Part shown: in pieces, positions 1 through 7,491 of the stretch | Position numbering within the stretch: the first letter of the stretch is position 1 | How the letters are laid out: the number at the start of each line of letters is the position of its first letter | NCBI RefSeq assembly: GCF_000346485.2 | Contig: NZ_KQ976354.1 | Coordinates: forward strand, 5,516,457 to 5,580,456 | Source: Scytonema hofmannii PCC 7110 | GTDB taxonomy: Bacteria > Cyanobacteriota > Cyanobacteriia > Cyanobacteriales > Nostocaceae | Length of the DNA stretch: 64,000 nucleotides | Direction of reading: 5' to 3' | Program-made: the position numbers and the translations under genes | Notes under the pieces: model-generated | What the model was told of the DNA's origin: nothing | The model's database searches: none | Seen by the model: only the letters and a program-made list of their open reading frames with translations

Positions 1-22
1 GGGGGGGGGGCCCCCCCCCCCC
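1..22. repeat. G10-C12 homopolymer block
   Basis: Ten G are followed directly by twelve C. This makes a near-perfect self-complementary tract at the very edge of the window. It may be a true hairpin-forming tract or a sequencing or assembly artefact; the sequence alone cannot tell. Confidence 0.6.
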
Positions 23-30
23 GCCACTCA

Positions 31-107
31 TACAGTACGGGCGGGGACGCCCGCACCACAGGAAATTTTGGGATATTACCCGTTCCACAAGAAATTTTAG
101 GATATTA
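31..107. repeat. Interspersed palindromic repeat plus short direct duplication
   Basis: A GC-rich palindrome (core GGGCGGGGACGCCCG) lies at 31-60. It belongs to the same family as copies near 1620, 4223 and 27210. It is followed by two diverged copies of an 18-base unit ending in GGATATTA at 61-78 and 90-107. This lies just past the stop codon of the first Uma2 gene, so it may affect transcript ends. It codes for nothing recognisable. Confidence 0.6.
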
Positions 108-110
108 AAT

Positions 111-734
111 CTACAATATCGAATCAAAAATTTGCTGTGCAGTTAGATTCAGTTGCGGAAAAGTAGGAGATACGATACGGTCAGTTTTTCTAAATGGTGT
201 CATCTGGTATTCACCATCAACAAGTTCGCACACAAAAATTGTCGGTTGTTTGGGATTGCCAATAAATTTACGCCCGCCTAACGCCGCATAATCCACAATC
301 CAGTATTCGGGTATTCCCATCTCTTCATAATCCCCAAATTTATCGTGGTAATCATCACGCCAGTTAGTTGAAACGACTTCGACCACTAACGGCACAGTTT
401 CCGGGTAAATAACGGTTGATTGTTTTTTCCACAATGGTTCATTTTTTAGATTGTCACGGTTTACTAACAATACGTCAGGTATGTAGGCAGATTCGGCGGC
501 TTTGGTTCTAACCATAGCTGATTTTAGGATGCGGTAGGGTAGCTTGCACCGCTCAAATTCTGCTGCTATTTTTTGGGTTAAAAAACCTACAACATCTTCA
601 TGGTCGCCAGTTGGTGGGGGCATCTCTACAATTACTCCCTTGTGTAGTTCGTATCTTAGTCGTGAATTTTCTGGATACCGTTCAATAAATTCATCAAAGG
701 TAAATAGTTTTATTTCGGCTTGGGTTTGGGTCAT
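111..734 (-). CDS. Uma2 family (DUF820) restriction-endonuclease-fold protein
   Basis: This 207-residue protein matches the Uma2/DUF820 family, a PD-(D/E)XK nuclease-fold group greatly expanded in cyanobacteria and of unknown cellular role. The active-site pattern is visible: an Asp in YIPDVLLV (about residue 87), the Glu in LVVEVVST (about 119) and a following Lys near 132 in DKFGDYEE. The C-terminal half carries the usual PEYWIVD strand. The start is the ATG at 734, and length is normal for the family. A second Uma2 gene lies about 60 bp upstream on the same strand and is clearly diverged, so the two are a paralogous pair and not a recent duplication. Family assignment is firm; function is not known. 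Confidence 0.85.
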   Translation of the reverse strand: MTQTQAEIKLFTFDEFIERYPENSRLRYELHKGVIVEMPPPTGDHEDVVGFLTQKIAAEFERCKLPYRILKSAMVRTKAAESAYIPDVLLVNRDNLKNEPLWKKQSTVIYPETVPLVVEVVSTNWRDDYHDKFGDYEEMGIPEYWIVDYAALGGRKFIGNPKQPTIFVCELVDGEYQMTPFRKTDRIVSPTFPQLNLTAQQIFDSIL

Positions 735-791
735 CAGCTACTTAGCTTTCTTTAATTTGTATTGAGTGTTTTCTTATATAATAAGTTGTAT

Positions 792-1370
792 TTATACCCA
801 AATTCGTTGCATATTCAGTACAAAACCAGGTAAAATATTTTCTCCTGAAAGAGTTGGAGGTAATTTTAAAACTTCCACCTCTTGTCCTGGACGATAAATT
901 TCTACTTCTTGTTTTTTTCTGTTTATCAGCCAACCTAACCGACAGCCATTGTTTATATACTCATGCATTTTGTCTTGAACTTTTTTTAAAGTGTCGGATG
1001 GTGACATTATTTCAATAACAAAATCGGGACACAGAGGAATAAATTTTTCTTTTTGTTCTTTAGTCAAAGCCTCCCAACGAGATTTTGCTACCCAAGAAAC
1101 GTCAGGAGAACGGTCAGCACCATTTGGTAAAGTAAATCCAGTTGATGAATCAAAAACTTCGCCTCCATTGGTTTGATTGTTCCAAAACCATATTTGGGCG
1201 TTAATAGTAGAATTACTTTTTCCCGTTTCCCCTCCGGTAGGTGCCATTATAATCAACTCTCCTTGGGCGTTGCGCTCCAATTTTAGATCGGGGTTTTCTT
1301 CACACAATTGATAAAACTGCTCTCTAGTCAGTTTAATTACAGAATTGAGGTTTAACGTAAGTGCTGTCAT
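792..1370 (-). CDS. Uma2 family (DUF820) restriction-endonuclease-fold protein
   Basis: This is a 192-residue Uma2/DUF820 protein with the PD-(D/E)XK pattern: Asp in RSPDVSWV, Glu in DFVIEIMSPSD, and a downstream Lys in KVQDKMHEY. The C-terminus (GRPGQEVEV-type strand, then ILPGF) is typical of the family's second subgroup. It is co-directional with the neighbouring Uma2 gene, and the two could share a transcript. The ATG at 1370 fits the family start; no good Shine-Dalgarno sequence precedes it. The nuclease fold is established for the family, but whether these proteins cut DNA in the cell is unknown. Confidence 0.85.
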   Translation of the reverse strand: MTALTLNLNSVIKLTREQFYQLCEENPDLKLERNAQGELIIMAPTGGETGKSNSTINAQIWFWNNQTNGGEVFDSSTGFTLPNGADRSPDVSWVAKSRWEALTKEQKEKFIPLCPDFVIEIMSPSDTLKKVQDKMHEYINNGCRLGWLINRKKQEVEIYRPGQEVEVLKLPPTLSGENILPGFVLNMQRIWV

Positions 1371-1812
1371 AGGAGTACTACCCCTTTTTGATTCGCTAAC
1401 TGGGTCACAAACCTGTATCCATTATAAGGAACAGCTATAACGTACCGTTTATTTTCACATTTTTAGTTGCCTTTCCGGAATTCTGTGCTACCATAATGTA
1501 TCTAGAACCAAACCTCAATACGCCTCAAATAGCTGAAATGAAGTAGTAGCAAAAAACCGTTGCTCAAAAGTAACGGGAACTGACAAAAGAATTTTTTGGC
1601 TTTAAGCAATGTCTCACCTCTTGTGGGATGGGCGTCCCGCCCGTCACATTTTGTGGACAACAAGTATTCAAGTTACTGAATAGACGCATGGATTGCCCTC
1701 ATCCCCAACCCTTCTCCCAATGGGAGAAGGGAGAAGAAATTTAGTAGTTTTCCCTCTCTCTTTGGGAGAAGGAATAGTGAGGGAACTATGCGCTACATAG
1801 TTTTATTGAGGT
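1371..1812. other. Intergenic region with two repeat elements
   Basis: No gene is seen in these 440 bases between divergently transcribed genes. They hold a member of the GGGCG-CGCCC palindrome family near 1620-1650 and a larger imperfect inverted repeat at 1696-1783. Promoters for both the Uma2 and ABC-F genes must lie here, but no clear -10/-35 pair could be chosen. Confidence 0.5.
1696..1783. repeat. MITE-like inverted repeat (CCCTCA...TGAGGG)
   Basis: The element starts CCCTCATCCCC and ends AGTGAGGG. Internally it has a GGGAGAAGG / CCTTCTCCC hairpin. Short non-coding palindromic units of this kind are common between genes in filamentous cyanobacteria. It has no coding content. Confidence 0.55.
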
Positions 1813-1821
1813 TTGGAAAGA

Positions 1822-3444
1822 ATGCAGAAAAAATCAATATTGTTAGCTGAAAACTTGGGCTATGAACTAAGCGCAACTAGGGCTTTATTTAAAGGCGTTC
1901 ATCTGAGTATTGTAGAGAACGATCGCATTGCTTTGGTTGGTTCTAATGGAGTGGGAAAATCAACTCTCTTAAAAATTTTGGCTGGTCAACTCAATCCCAC
2001 AAAAGGTTCTATTACGCGTCAAAGCACAATATACTACTTACCTCAAATCAGCACTATCAGACAGGAAATCAAAGCAGACACAGTTCTTGATTTTCTAACT
2101 TCTGTTTCTGAGGAATGGTGGAATATTGAGGCAATTCTGGAAACAAAATTCAATACCAAGCTTGACTTATCCTTACCGCTTTTCAATCTCAGTGGTGGTG
2201 AACTCACAAAGCTATTCTTAGCTATTGGTTTAGCGCAACAACCAAAAGTGTTGTTGTTAGATGAACCAACCAACCACATGGATTTGATAGCGCTAGAAAG
2301 TTTAAAAGACTTTCTCAATAACTTTGAGGGAGCATTTGTCATTGTTTCCCACAAACCCTTTTTTCTAGACCAAGTGACAGATACAACTTGGGAACTTACG
2401 CCAGAGGGAGTTAAAGTTTACGGAGGTCATTTTTCTTTATACCGAGACCAAAAAGAAACAGAGTTAGAAGCAGCCTTGCGATCGCACGAAGTTGCCAGAA
2501 AAGAACTCAAACGTGCCAAAGCCTCAGCATTACAAGAACAGCAAAGGGCAGCCCAATCCCACAAAAGAGGTCAGCAACTAGCAAATAGCGGTAGCATTCC
2601 TAAAATTGTAGCGGGAGCAATGAAACGAAAAGCAGAGGTGACAGCGGGAATTGCAAAACAAAAACATGAAGTCATTGTCGAGAAGGCAACACAGAAATTT
2701 ACAGAGACAAAAGTCAGAACGACAAAAGCAACACATATTCAATTGGAAGAAAAAAGTCAAAAACGGAAAAATCTCATTGATATTCAGGGTGCAAATCTTT
2801 GGGTAGGTGAACGCTTACTGATTGAAAACATTCAGCTTCATATTTCTTCTGGCGATCGCATAGCCATAGCTGGTGCAAATGGTTCTGGCAAATCAAGTCT
2901 GGCAAAAGCTATTTTGGCAATATTGGTAACAGATGATACAACAGAGCTAACACATAAGTTATCGTTCGAGCCTACATTTGCTTTAACATCCACAACCAAA
3001 GCTGTATATCTCGACCAAGCTTACGAAATCGTCAATCGCAAGCAGACAATTCTCGAAAATATGCAAGCTGCTAACCCCAATCTTAGCTATCAGCTTTTGC
3101 GCCAACAGTTGGGACACTTCCTCTTTAAATATGATGATGTCAATAAACCAGCATCAGTGTTGAGTGGAGGTGAATTAGCAAGGTTAGCGATCGCTATTAT
3201 CAGTATTTCCGAAATCGATTTACTGATTCTTGATGAGCCAACAAACAATTTGGATATTGAAACCGTCAATCAAATGGTAGAAGGTATCAATGAATATCAA
3301 GGTGCGCTTTGGGTTATTTCCCACGATTTGGATTTCTTAAGCCGCATTGATATTACCCAAGCTTACAAGTTGAGCGAGCAAACCTTGCAAATGACCACAT
3401 ACCTACCCAGCGAACCCGAACAATACTATCAAGAGTTGTTGTAA
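1822..3444 (+). CDS. ABC-F family ATP-binding protein
   Basis: A duplicated ABC ATPase without membrane segments, about 540 residues. The first nucleotide-binding domain has Walker A GSNGVGKST (about 40-48), signature LSGGE and Walker B LLLDEPTNHMD. The second has GANGSGKSS (about 350), LSGGE and LILDEPTNNLD. A Lys/Gln-rich helical linker joins them. This is the soluble ABC-F group, whose members act on the ribosome as translation factors or antibiotic-protection proteins. Which of these applies cannot be told here; the rather diverged spacing recalls the resistance-type Lsa/Msr proteins more than EttA. The ATG at 1822 is preferred because a TTGAGG sequence sits about 10 bases upstream; an in-frame TTG occurs at 1813. 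It is a single-gene unit. Confidence 0.85.
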   Translation: MQKKSILLAENLGYELSATRALFKGVHLSIVENDRIALVGSNGVGKSTLLKILAGQLNPTKGSITRQSTIYYLPQISTIRQEIKADTVLDFLTSVSEEWWNIEAILETKFNTKLDLSLPLFNLSGGELTKLFLAIGLAQQPKVLLLDEPTNHMDLIALESLKDFLNNFEGAFVIVSHKPFFLDQVTDTTWELTPEGVKVYGGHFSLYRDQKETELEAALRSHEVARKELKRAKASALQEQQRAAQSHKRGQQLANSGSIPKIVAGAMKRKAEVTAGIAKQKHEVIVEKATQKFTETKVRTTKATHIQLEEKSQKRKNLIDIQGANLWVGERLLIENIQLHISSGDRIAIAGANGSGKSSLAKAILAILVTDDTTELTHKLSFEPTFALTSTTKAVYLDQAYEIVNRKQTILENMQAANPNLSYQLLRQQLGHFLFKYDDVNKPASVLSGGELARLAIAIISISEIDLLILDEPTNNLDIETVNQMVEGINEYQGALWVISHDLDFLSRIDITQAYKLSEQTLQMTTYLPSEPEQYYQELL

Positions 3445-3523
3445 AATGTACTGCCCAATGAGTAAAAAATCTTTCCCCCTCTGCGACTCGCAGCATACTC
3501 AACATCGCTATCGCCCCATAGAT

Positions 3524-3820
3524 CTAGATCTCGATATCTGGCAGATGCCTTGCACCATGGACTACACGCACAACTTCAATGCCGTTAAGAATCTCCCGAT
3601 AAAGAATTAAGTAGTGACCCACAGGGAAATAACGCAAATCTGGGGCAATATCAGGTCGTGCTGAACCAACCCCCGCACTATTAGCCAGCATTTGGCATTT
3701 GGCATCGATCCGGTTCACTAATTTATCGGCTGCTTGCTGATTATCAGCAGCAATATACAGCCATATTTCAATTAAATCTTCTTCTGCTCGCGCAGTGCGA
3801 ATAAGGCGTCCCATGGTCAT
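3524..3820 (-). CDS. parE: ParE/RelE superfamily toxin
   Basis: This 98-residue protein has the ParE pattern: an N-terminal TARAEEDLIEIWLYIA helix pair, a central Arg-rich strand (DLRYFPVGHYLILYR) and a C-terminal VVRVVHGARHLPD segment. ParE toxins inhibit DNA gyrase; other relatives (RelE) cleave mRNA. The gene directly follows a ParD-like antitoxin gene: the antitoxin stop and the ATG at 3820 overlap by one base (TGATG), which indicates translational coupling. An in-frame TTG one codon earlier is less likely to be the start. The length is complete. The subfamily (gyrase versus RNA target) is inferred from similarity only. Confidence 0.85.
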   Translation of the reverse strand: MTMGRLIRTARAEEDLIEIWLYIAADNQQAADKLVNRIDAKCQMLANSAGVGSARPDIAPDLRYFPVGHYLILYREILNGIEVVRVVHGARHLPDIEI

Positions 3821-4101
3821 CAAACTTCTTGATTAGAAACCTGCCCTAAGCGTCTACGGGCTTCCTGCTTGATAGCCTCAATATCGCTATACTGACCAGA
3901 CCCACTTTCAATGCCCTCCTGCCAAAGGTGACGCAATTCATCAATATTCTGTAACTGAAGCAAGCGCTTCTGCTTCCAGTCACGCAGTGCCTCGCGAATC
4001 ACTTCGCTGCTGCTAGCATATTCGCCTGATTCCACGGCGTAGCGGACAAAAGCCGCCATTTCTGGTGTCAAGGCAATACTGATTTTTTCAACGTTTGGCA
4101 T
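3820..4101 (-). CDS. parD: ParD-like ribbon-helix-helix antitoxin
   Basis: This 93-residue protein starts with a ribbon-helix-helix DNA-binding region (KISIALTPEMAAFVRYAVE, then SSSEVIREALRDW). A C-terminal tail follows that would wrap the toxin. It is the first gene of a two-gene toxin-antitoxin operon, as usual for ParDE. Known ParD proteins bind their own promoter, and a perfect 17-bp dyad about 26 bases before the start codon is a good candidate operator. No truncation is seen, so the pair appears intact and potentially functional. Confidence 0.88.
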   Translation of the reverse strand: MPNVEKISIALTPEMAAFVRYAVESGEYASSSEVIREALRDWKQKRLLQLQNIDELRHLWQEGIESGSGQYSDIEAIKQEARRRLGQVSNQEV

Positions 4102-4126
4102 GACTTTTTTCCTATTTTACTCTAAA

Positions 4127-4143
4127 GTAGCAAAGATTGCTAC
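4127..4143. promoter_or_regulatory. Candidate ParD operator
   Basis: A perfect inverted repeat, GTAGCAA-AGA-TTGCTAC, lies 26-42 bases upstream of the antitoxin start. Ribbon-helix-helix antitoxins usually autoregulate through such short dyads. The site is seen directly; its role is inferred. Confidence 0.5.
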
Positions 4144-4220
4144 CAAATCACAATAAAAATCGTTGACGTCACGATATCTCGGCTCCATCAGCTAATTCTT
4201 TAACTTGCACAGCCTAACTC

Positions 4221-4250
4221 TTGTAGAACGGGCGTCCTCGCCCGTCCTAC
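4221..4250. repeat. Interspersed palindromic repeat (GGGCG/CGCCC family)
   Basis: Hairpin unit GTAGAACGGGCG...CGCCCGTCCTAC, a further member of the family also found at 31, 1620 and 27210. The 387-base gap around it (4102-4488) otherwise holds the ParDE promoter and the leader of the next gene. Confidence 0.6.
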
Positions 4251-4488
4251 TCTACATTCTTAACCGAAGAAATTCTCAGTATAGGTCTTACACTTTGAAG
4301 GGGCTAGTAGGGTTAAACGCGCTGTTTGAAACGTTTCTACAATCCAAAAAATGTAAATTTTTGTACAATATAAAGGATATATGCTTAGATCTAAAAGCCT
4401 TATCCTCTTGTTTTAATGTACCTTAGAGTTAGTGCTTTAACTGTCATCTTTATACCTTAACTTTCTCAAATTTAGGAGGTGATAAAAC

Positions 4489-5451
4489 TTGAAAAATATG
4501 CAACGCAATATAATCACCTTTTGGAAAAATCACCTAAATAAACTCTGGTTTCGTGTAGTCATTGCTTTTACTATTGCTTACACTGTCATGGTAATAGCTA
4601 GTTTTATAGATAAATGGTCTAACAATCAAGAATTGTGCCGACTCCAAGAACCTTTAGCGAATTGTTATTTCAGACAAGCGATCGCTATATTTACACCAAG
4701 CAATATTGAAGGTTTTAGTATATTAACCGTAGCAATTTTGTATATCTTAGAGAGTCAAGAGCGTCGAGAAAATAGAATATATGAGGCATGGCAAGTTGTT
4801 GATAATGCTGCAGCAGCCAAAGTTTCTACTAGCTATGCAAGAATTAGAGCACTAGAAGATTTGAATAAGTATCGGGTTTCTCTGAAAGGCATTGATGTTC
4901 CTGGTGCTAATTTAAGTGAAATTAATCTTAGAAATGCTGACCTTAAAGAAGTTGATTTTAATGATTGTATCTTTAGTAATGCTGACCTTAGCAATGCCGA
5001 TTTGAATGGTGCTAACCTCAGTGATGCCAATCTTATCTCCGCCAATCTTAGCAGCGCCAATCTCTTTTTTGCTACTCTAAGTGAGGCTAATTTGAGCGAT
5101 GCTAACCTTAATGGTGCAATACTTTTCTTTGCCGATCTCAACAGTGCTGACCTCAGTAATACTAATTTGAGTGGTGCTAATCTTAACAGTTCTATTCTTA
5201 ATAATGCCATTCTTTTTTCAGCAGACCTCCGGAATGCCGAACTTTGGAGTGCTAACTTGAGCAATGCCGATCTGAGCGATGCTAACCTGAGTGGTGCGAA
5301 TCTGAAAGGAGCTAACTTGAGTGGGGCTAACCTCAGCGGTGCTAATCTGAAAGGAGCTAACCTGAGTGGCGCTGATTTCAGAGGGTCTAAAAGCCTTAAG
5401 GTTGAGCAAATCAAATCCGCAAAAAATTGGGAAGAGGCATTGTTTGATTAA
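4489..5451 (+). CDS. Membrane-anchored pentapeptide-repeat protein
   Basis: This is a 320-residue protein. An N-terminal hydrophobic segment (about residues 21-38) and a second weaker one (about 66-85, ending ILYILESQE) suggest membrane anchoring. From about residue 137 to 300 it consists of roughly thirty A(D/N)LXX pentapeptides, which fold as a right-handed beta-helix. Pentapeptide proteins are abundant in cyanobacteria, mostly with unknown roles. The start is a TTG at 4489: a near-perfect Shine-Dalgarno AGGAGGTGAT ends about six bases before it, whereas the next ATG at 4498 is too far away. The repeat DNA is itself quasi-tandem. Confidence 0.85.
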   Translation: MKNMQRNIITFWKNHLNKLWFRVVIAFTIAYTVMVIASFIDKWSNNQELCRLQEPLANCYFRQAIAIFTPSNIEGFSILTVAILYILESQERRENRIYEAWQVVDNAAAAKVSTSYARIRALEDLNKYRVSLKGIDVPGANLSEINLRNADLKEVDFNDCIFSNADLSNADLNGANLSDANLISANLSSANLFFATLSEANLSDANLNGAILFFADLNSADLSNTNLSGANLNSSILNNAILFSADLRNAELWSANLSNADLSDANLSGANLKGANLSGANLSGANLKGANLSGADFRGSKSLKVEQIKSAKNWEEALFD

Positions 5452-5532
5452 CCTCTGAAAAAATCTTAAATCAATTTGAAAAAAGAATGCAGCAGATAAT
5501 TAGATGAAATTAAGTTAAAGCAATACTTTTTT

Positions 5533-5567
5533 AATCCAAAATCCAAAATCCAAAATCCAAAATCCAA
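5533..5567. repeat. Heptamer tandem repeat (ATCCAAA)n
   Basis: About five copies of the seven-base unit ATCCAAA end right at the stop codon of the kinase gene on the other strand. This is the short tandemly repeated repetitive sequence type characteristic of heterocystous cyanobacteria. Confidence 0.8.
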
Positions 5568-6890
5568 TCACCTCAGTCCCAGCCAATCTTTCATCTCTTG
5601 AACTAGCCAAAGGCATTCTGGTTCAGCAGTTTTAAAATCGAAATCTCCAAATTTATATTTAGTTTCCCCAGCAGCAATAATAATTCTCATGAGTTCTGAA
5701 GAATCTTCTCCTCCTTTGGATTGATAAATGTAAATATAAACATTGTGTACATCTGGTGTTTTCCCGTGAAGATATCGGTAGCGCTTACCAAACACACTCC
5801 ATGTAATGGCAAAGGAATCTCGTTGGAAATTAATGTTTGTTTCAGTCAGAGGAGCAATCAGGTAACCTAGAGAAAGAACTGAGCAGACTAACCAAATCAA
5901 TGGTGCTAAACCTGTTCCAATACTAAATAATCCAAATAGACTAGACGCAAATAATCCAACTAGTAAGCCAACAAAATCTAAAGCTCTCAGTCCTCGTTTG
6001 GGAAGTTTGATGTTGAGTTGGTGGAAAGATTTCTTAATCCGAATTCGGCTGTTCTGTGGCTTGTGAACCGGAAGATGGATTTTAGGATTCTGAGGTGTAT
6101 CGAGTGCTGTTAAAGCAAGTCTTGCCGTGCTAAACCGCTCCTCTACATCGGGTTCTATCAGGGTTTCAATCCATCTTATTAGATGGGGGTCTATGCTGAT
6201 GCGATCGCTAAACTGAATCCGCATCTTTCGTTGAGGTAAATCGGCTGGTGGTACTCCCGTCAGCAAATGAATTAAACTAGCCCCTAGAGCGTAAAGATCG
6301 CTCGCAGGAACGGCTCGACCCCCAAACTGTTCCATTGGCGCATAACCATAAGTCCCAATCACAGTAAAAGTGGCTCTTTCAGTAATAGCTCGATCTTGTA
6401 CAGCGCCAAAGTCAACAAGATAAATTCGCTTGTCTTCCCCCAAGATCAAATTACTGGGTTTGATGTCTCGGTGAAGCACGGCTGGGTTAAGTTCGTGTAA
6501 ATACACCAAAATATTTAAGATATCTGTGGCAATTTGGCGAATTTGCTTTTCCGAAAATTTCTGCTTTTGAGTTAGCAACTCCTTTAAGGAGGAACCGGGT
6601 ATGTAATCCTGAACTAGACCAAACCAAAGAATGCGATCGTCAATGGCAAAATAATCCCGATATTTGGGAATTCGGGGATGGTCTAATTGCTTGAGAATAT
6701 CAGCTTCTCGCTCAAAGAGTCTCAGACTTTCCCACTGCACTTGGTCGCCAAATGTCAGCAGTTTCACAATGACACGTTCGCTTGGCTGTGTTGTTAAATC
6801 TTCTGCCAGCCAAGTTTGACGACCCGCATTTTGCCCCAGGTTCTCTTTGAGTTGATAGCGAGTTTGTAATATTTGCCCTACTTCTAGCAT
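5568..6890 (-). CDS. Ser/Thr protein kinase (Hanks type), membrane-anchored
   Basis: This is a 440-residue eukaryotic-type kinase. The kinase domain covers about residues 12-270 and has catalytic loop HRDIKPSNLI, DFGAVQD as the metal-binding motif, GTYGYAPMEQF in the activation region and SDLYALGASLIHLL. After it come a basic linker and two adjacent membrane segments (about 305-350), then a C-terminal cytoplasmic region of about 90 residues resembling a PH-like domain. The glycine loop is weak (ENLGQNAGRQTW), as in many cyanobacterial kinases of this group. Start: the ATG at 6890 with GAGG eight bases upstream is better than the TTG at 6896. Substrate unknown. It is divergent from the AarF gene cluster. 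Confidence 0.88.
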   Translation of the reverse strand: MLEVGQILQTRYQLKENLGQNAGRQTWLAEDLTTQPSERVIVKLLTFGDQVQWESLRLFEREADILKQLDHPRIPKYRDYFAIDDRILWFGLVQDYIPGSSLKELLTQKQKFSEKQIRQIATDILNILVYLHELNPAVLHRDIKPSNLILGEDKRIYLVDFGAVQDRAITERATFTVIGTYGYAPMEQFGGRAVPASDLYALGASLIHLLTGVPPADLPQRKMRIQFSDRISIDPHLIRWIETLIEPDVEERFSTARLALTALDTPQNPKIHLPVHKPQNSRIRIKKSFHQLNIKLPKRGLRALDFVGLLVGLFASSLFGLFSIGTGLAPLIWLVCSVLSLGYLIAPLTETNINFQRDSFAITWSVFGKRYRYLHGKTPDVHNVYIYIYQSKGGEDSSELMRIIIAAGETKYKFGDFDFKTAEPECLWLVQEMKDWLGLR

Positions 6891-7087
6891 CGCCAATTCC
6901 TCTAAACAAAGTCAAATGAGCCTCAAATCGACATTTATGGCAGATGCGGCTCGCTATCCCATATACCTTTTATAACCTTTGTTTTCTTGAGGTGCTGGTT
7001 TCTATACAAAAGTCCAGTACTCAAGCAGAAGCACCAGGGTAAGCGAGCAAGTTATAATTTTTTAGCGAACGATCGTAACAAAAATTT

Positions 7088-7423
7088 ATGAGTAACCCTC
7101 TAGTGCAAGCTTTTTTTGTTGGAAGAGCAGTTGCTGAAGTCCTCAGCGAAAAATTGGAATTTGCCGTTACTGATGCTTTAAGCGAACTCGGTAAATGGGA
7201 TGCTGAACTCAGGGAGCAAATGCGCGAGTTTACAGAAGAAGTCATAGAACGAGCAAATCGGGCTTCTGAAGCGGCTGGTGCTACTTCGACTTCTTCAGTC
7301 TACTCTGGAACTAGTTCGGGACCAGTTGACACACAAGCCACCATCGACGACTTGCGAGCAGAAATTGCCACCCTGCGAACTGAGTTGCATCGATATCGCA
7401 ATCAAAGTAATGCTAATCAGTGA
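7088..7423 (+). CDS. Conserved cyanobacterial/plastid protein (DUF6825-like)
   Basis: A 111-residue protein. The N-terminal two thirds is an amphipathic helical region ([19 protein letters not shown]...), followed by a Ser/Thr-rich spacer and a C-terminal coiled-coil-like helix ([18 protein letters not shown]). I recognise it as a conserved cyanobacterial protein, probably the family called DUF6825. It lies about 70 bp before the AarF kinase gene on the same strand and may be co-transcribed with it. No enzymatic motif is visible. Function unknown; the family name is from memory and moderately certain. Confidence 0.6.
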   Translation: MSNPLVQAFFVGRAVAEVLSEKLEFAVTDALSELGKWDAELREQMREFTEEVIERANRASEAAGATSTSSVYSGTSSGPVDTQATIDDLRAEIATLRTELHRYRNQSNANQ

Positions 7424-7478
7424 CCAGTGACCAGTGACCAGTGACCAGTGACCAGTGACCAGTGACTAGTAACCAGCG
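7421..7478. repeat. Heptamer tandem repeat (ACCAGTG)n
   Basis: Seven to eight copies of the unit ACCAGTG lie in the 68 bases between the stop of the small conserved gene and the AarF start. The array therefore occupies nearly the whole intergenic space and the likely ribosome-binding area of the downstream gene. Confidence 0.85.
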
Positions 7479-7491
7479 GTAAGCAAAGTAT

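Noticed and set aside
4205-4426. Open frame after the ParDE pair
   Set aside because: It starts inside an interspersed repeat and shows no protein-like pattern.
4833-5414. Long open frame antisense to the pentapeptide-repeat gene (Leu/Ala/Arg-rich)
   Set aside because: It is the complement of the A(D/N)LXX repeat; its periodic composition is a by-product of the real gene.
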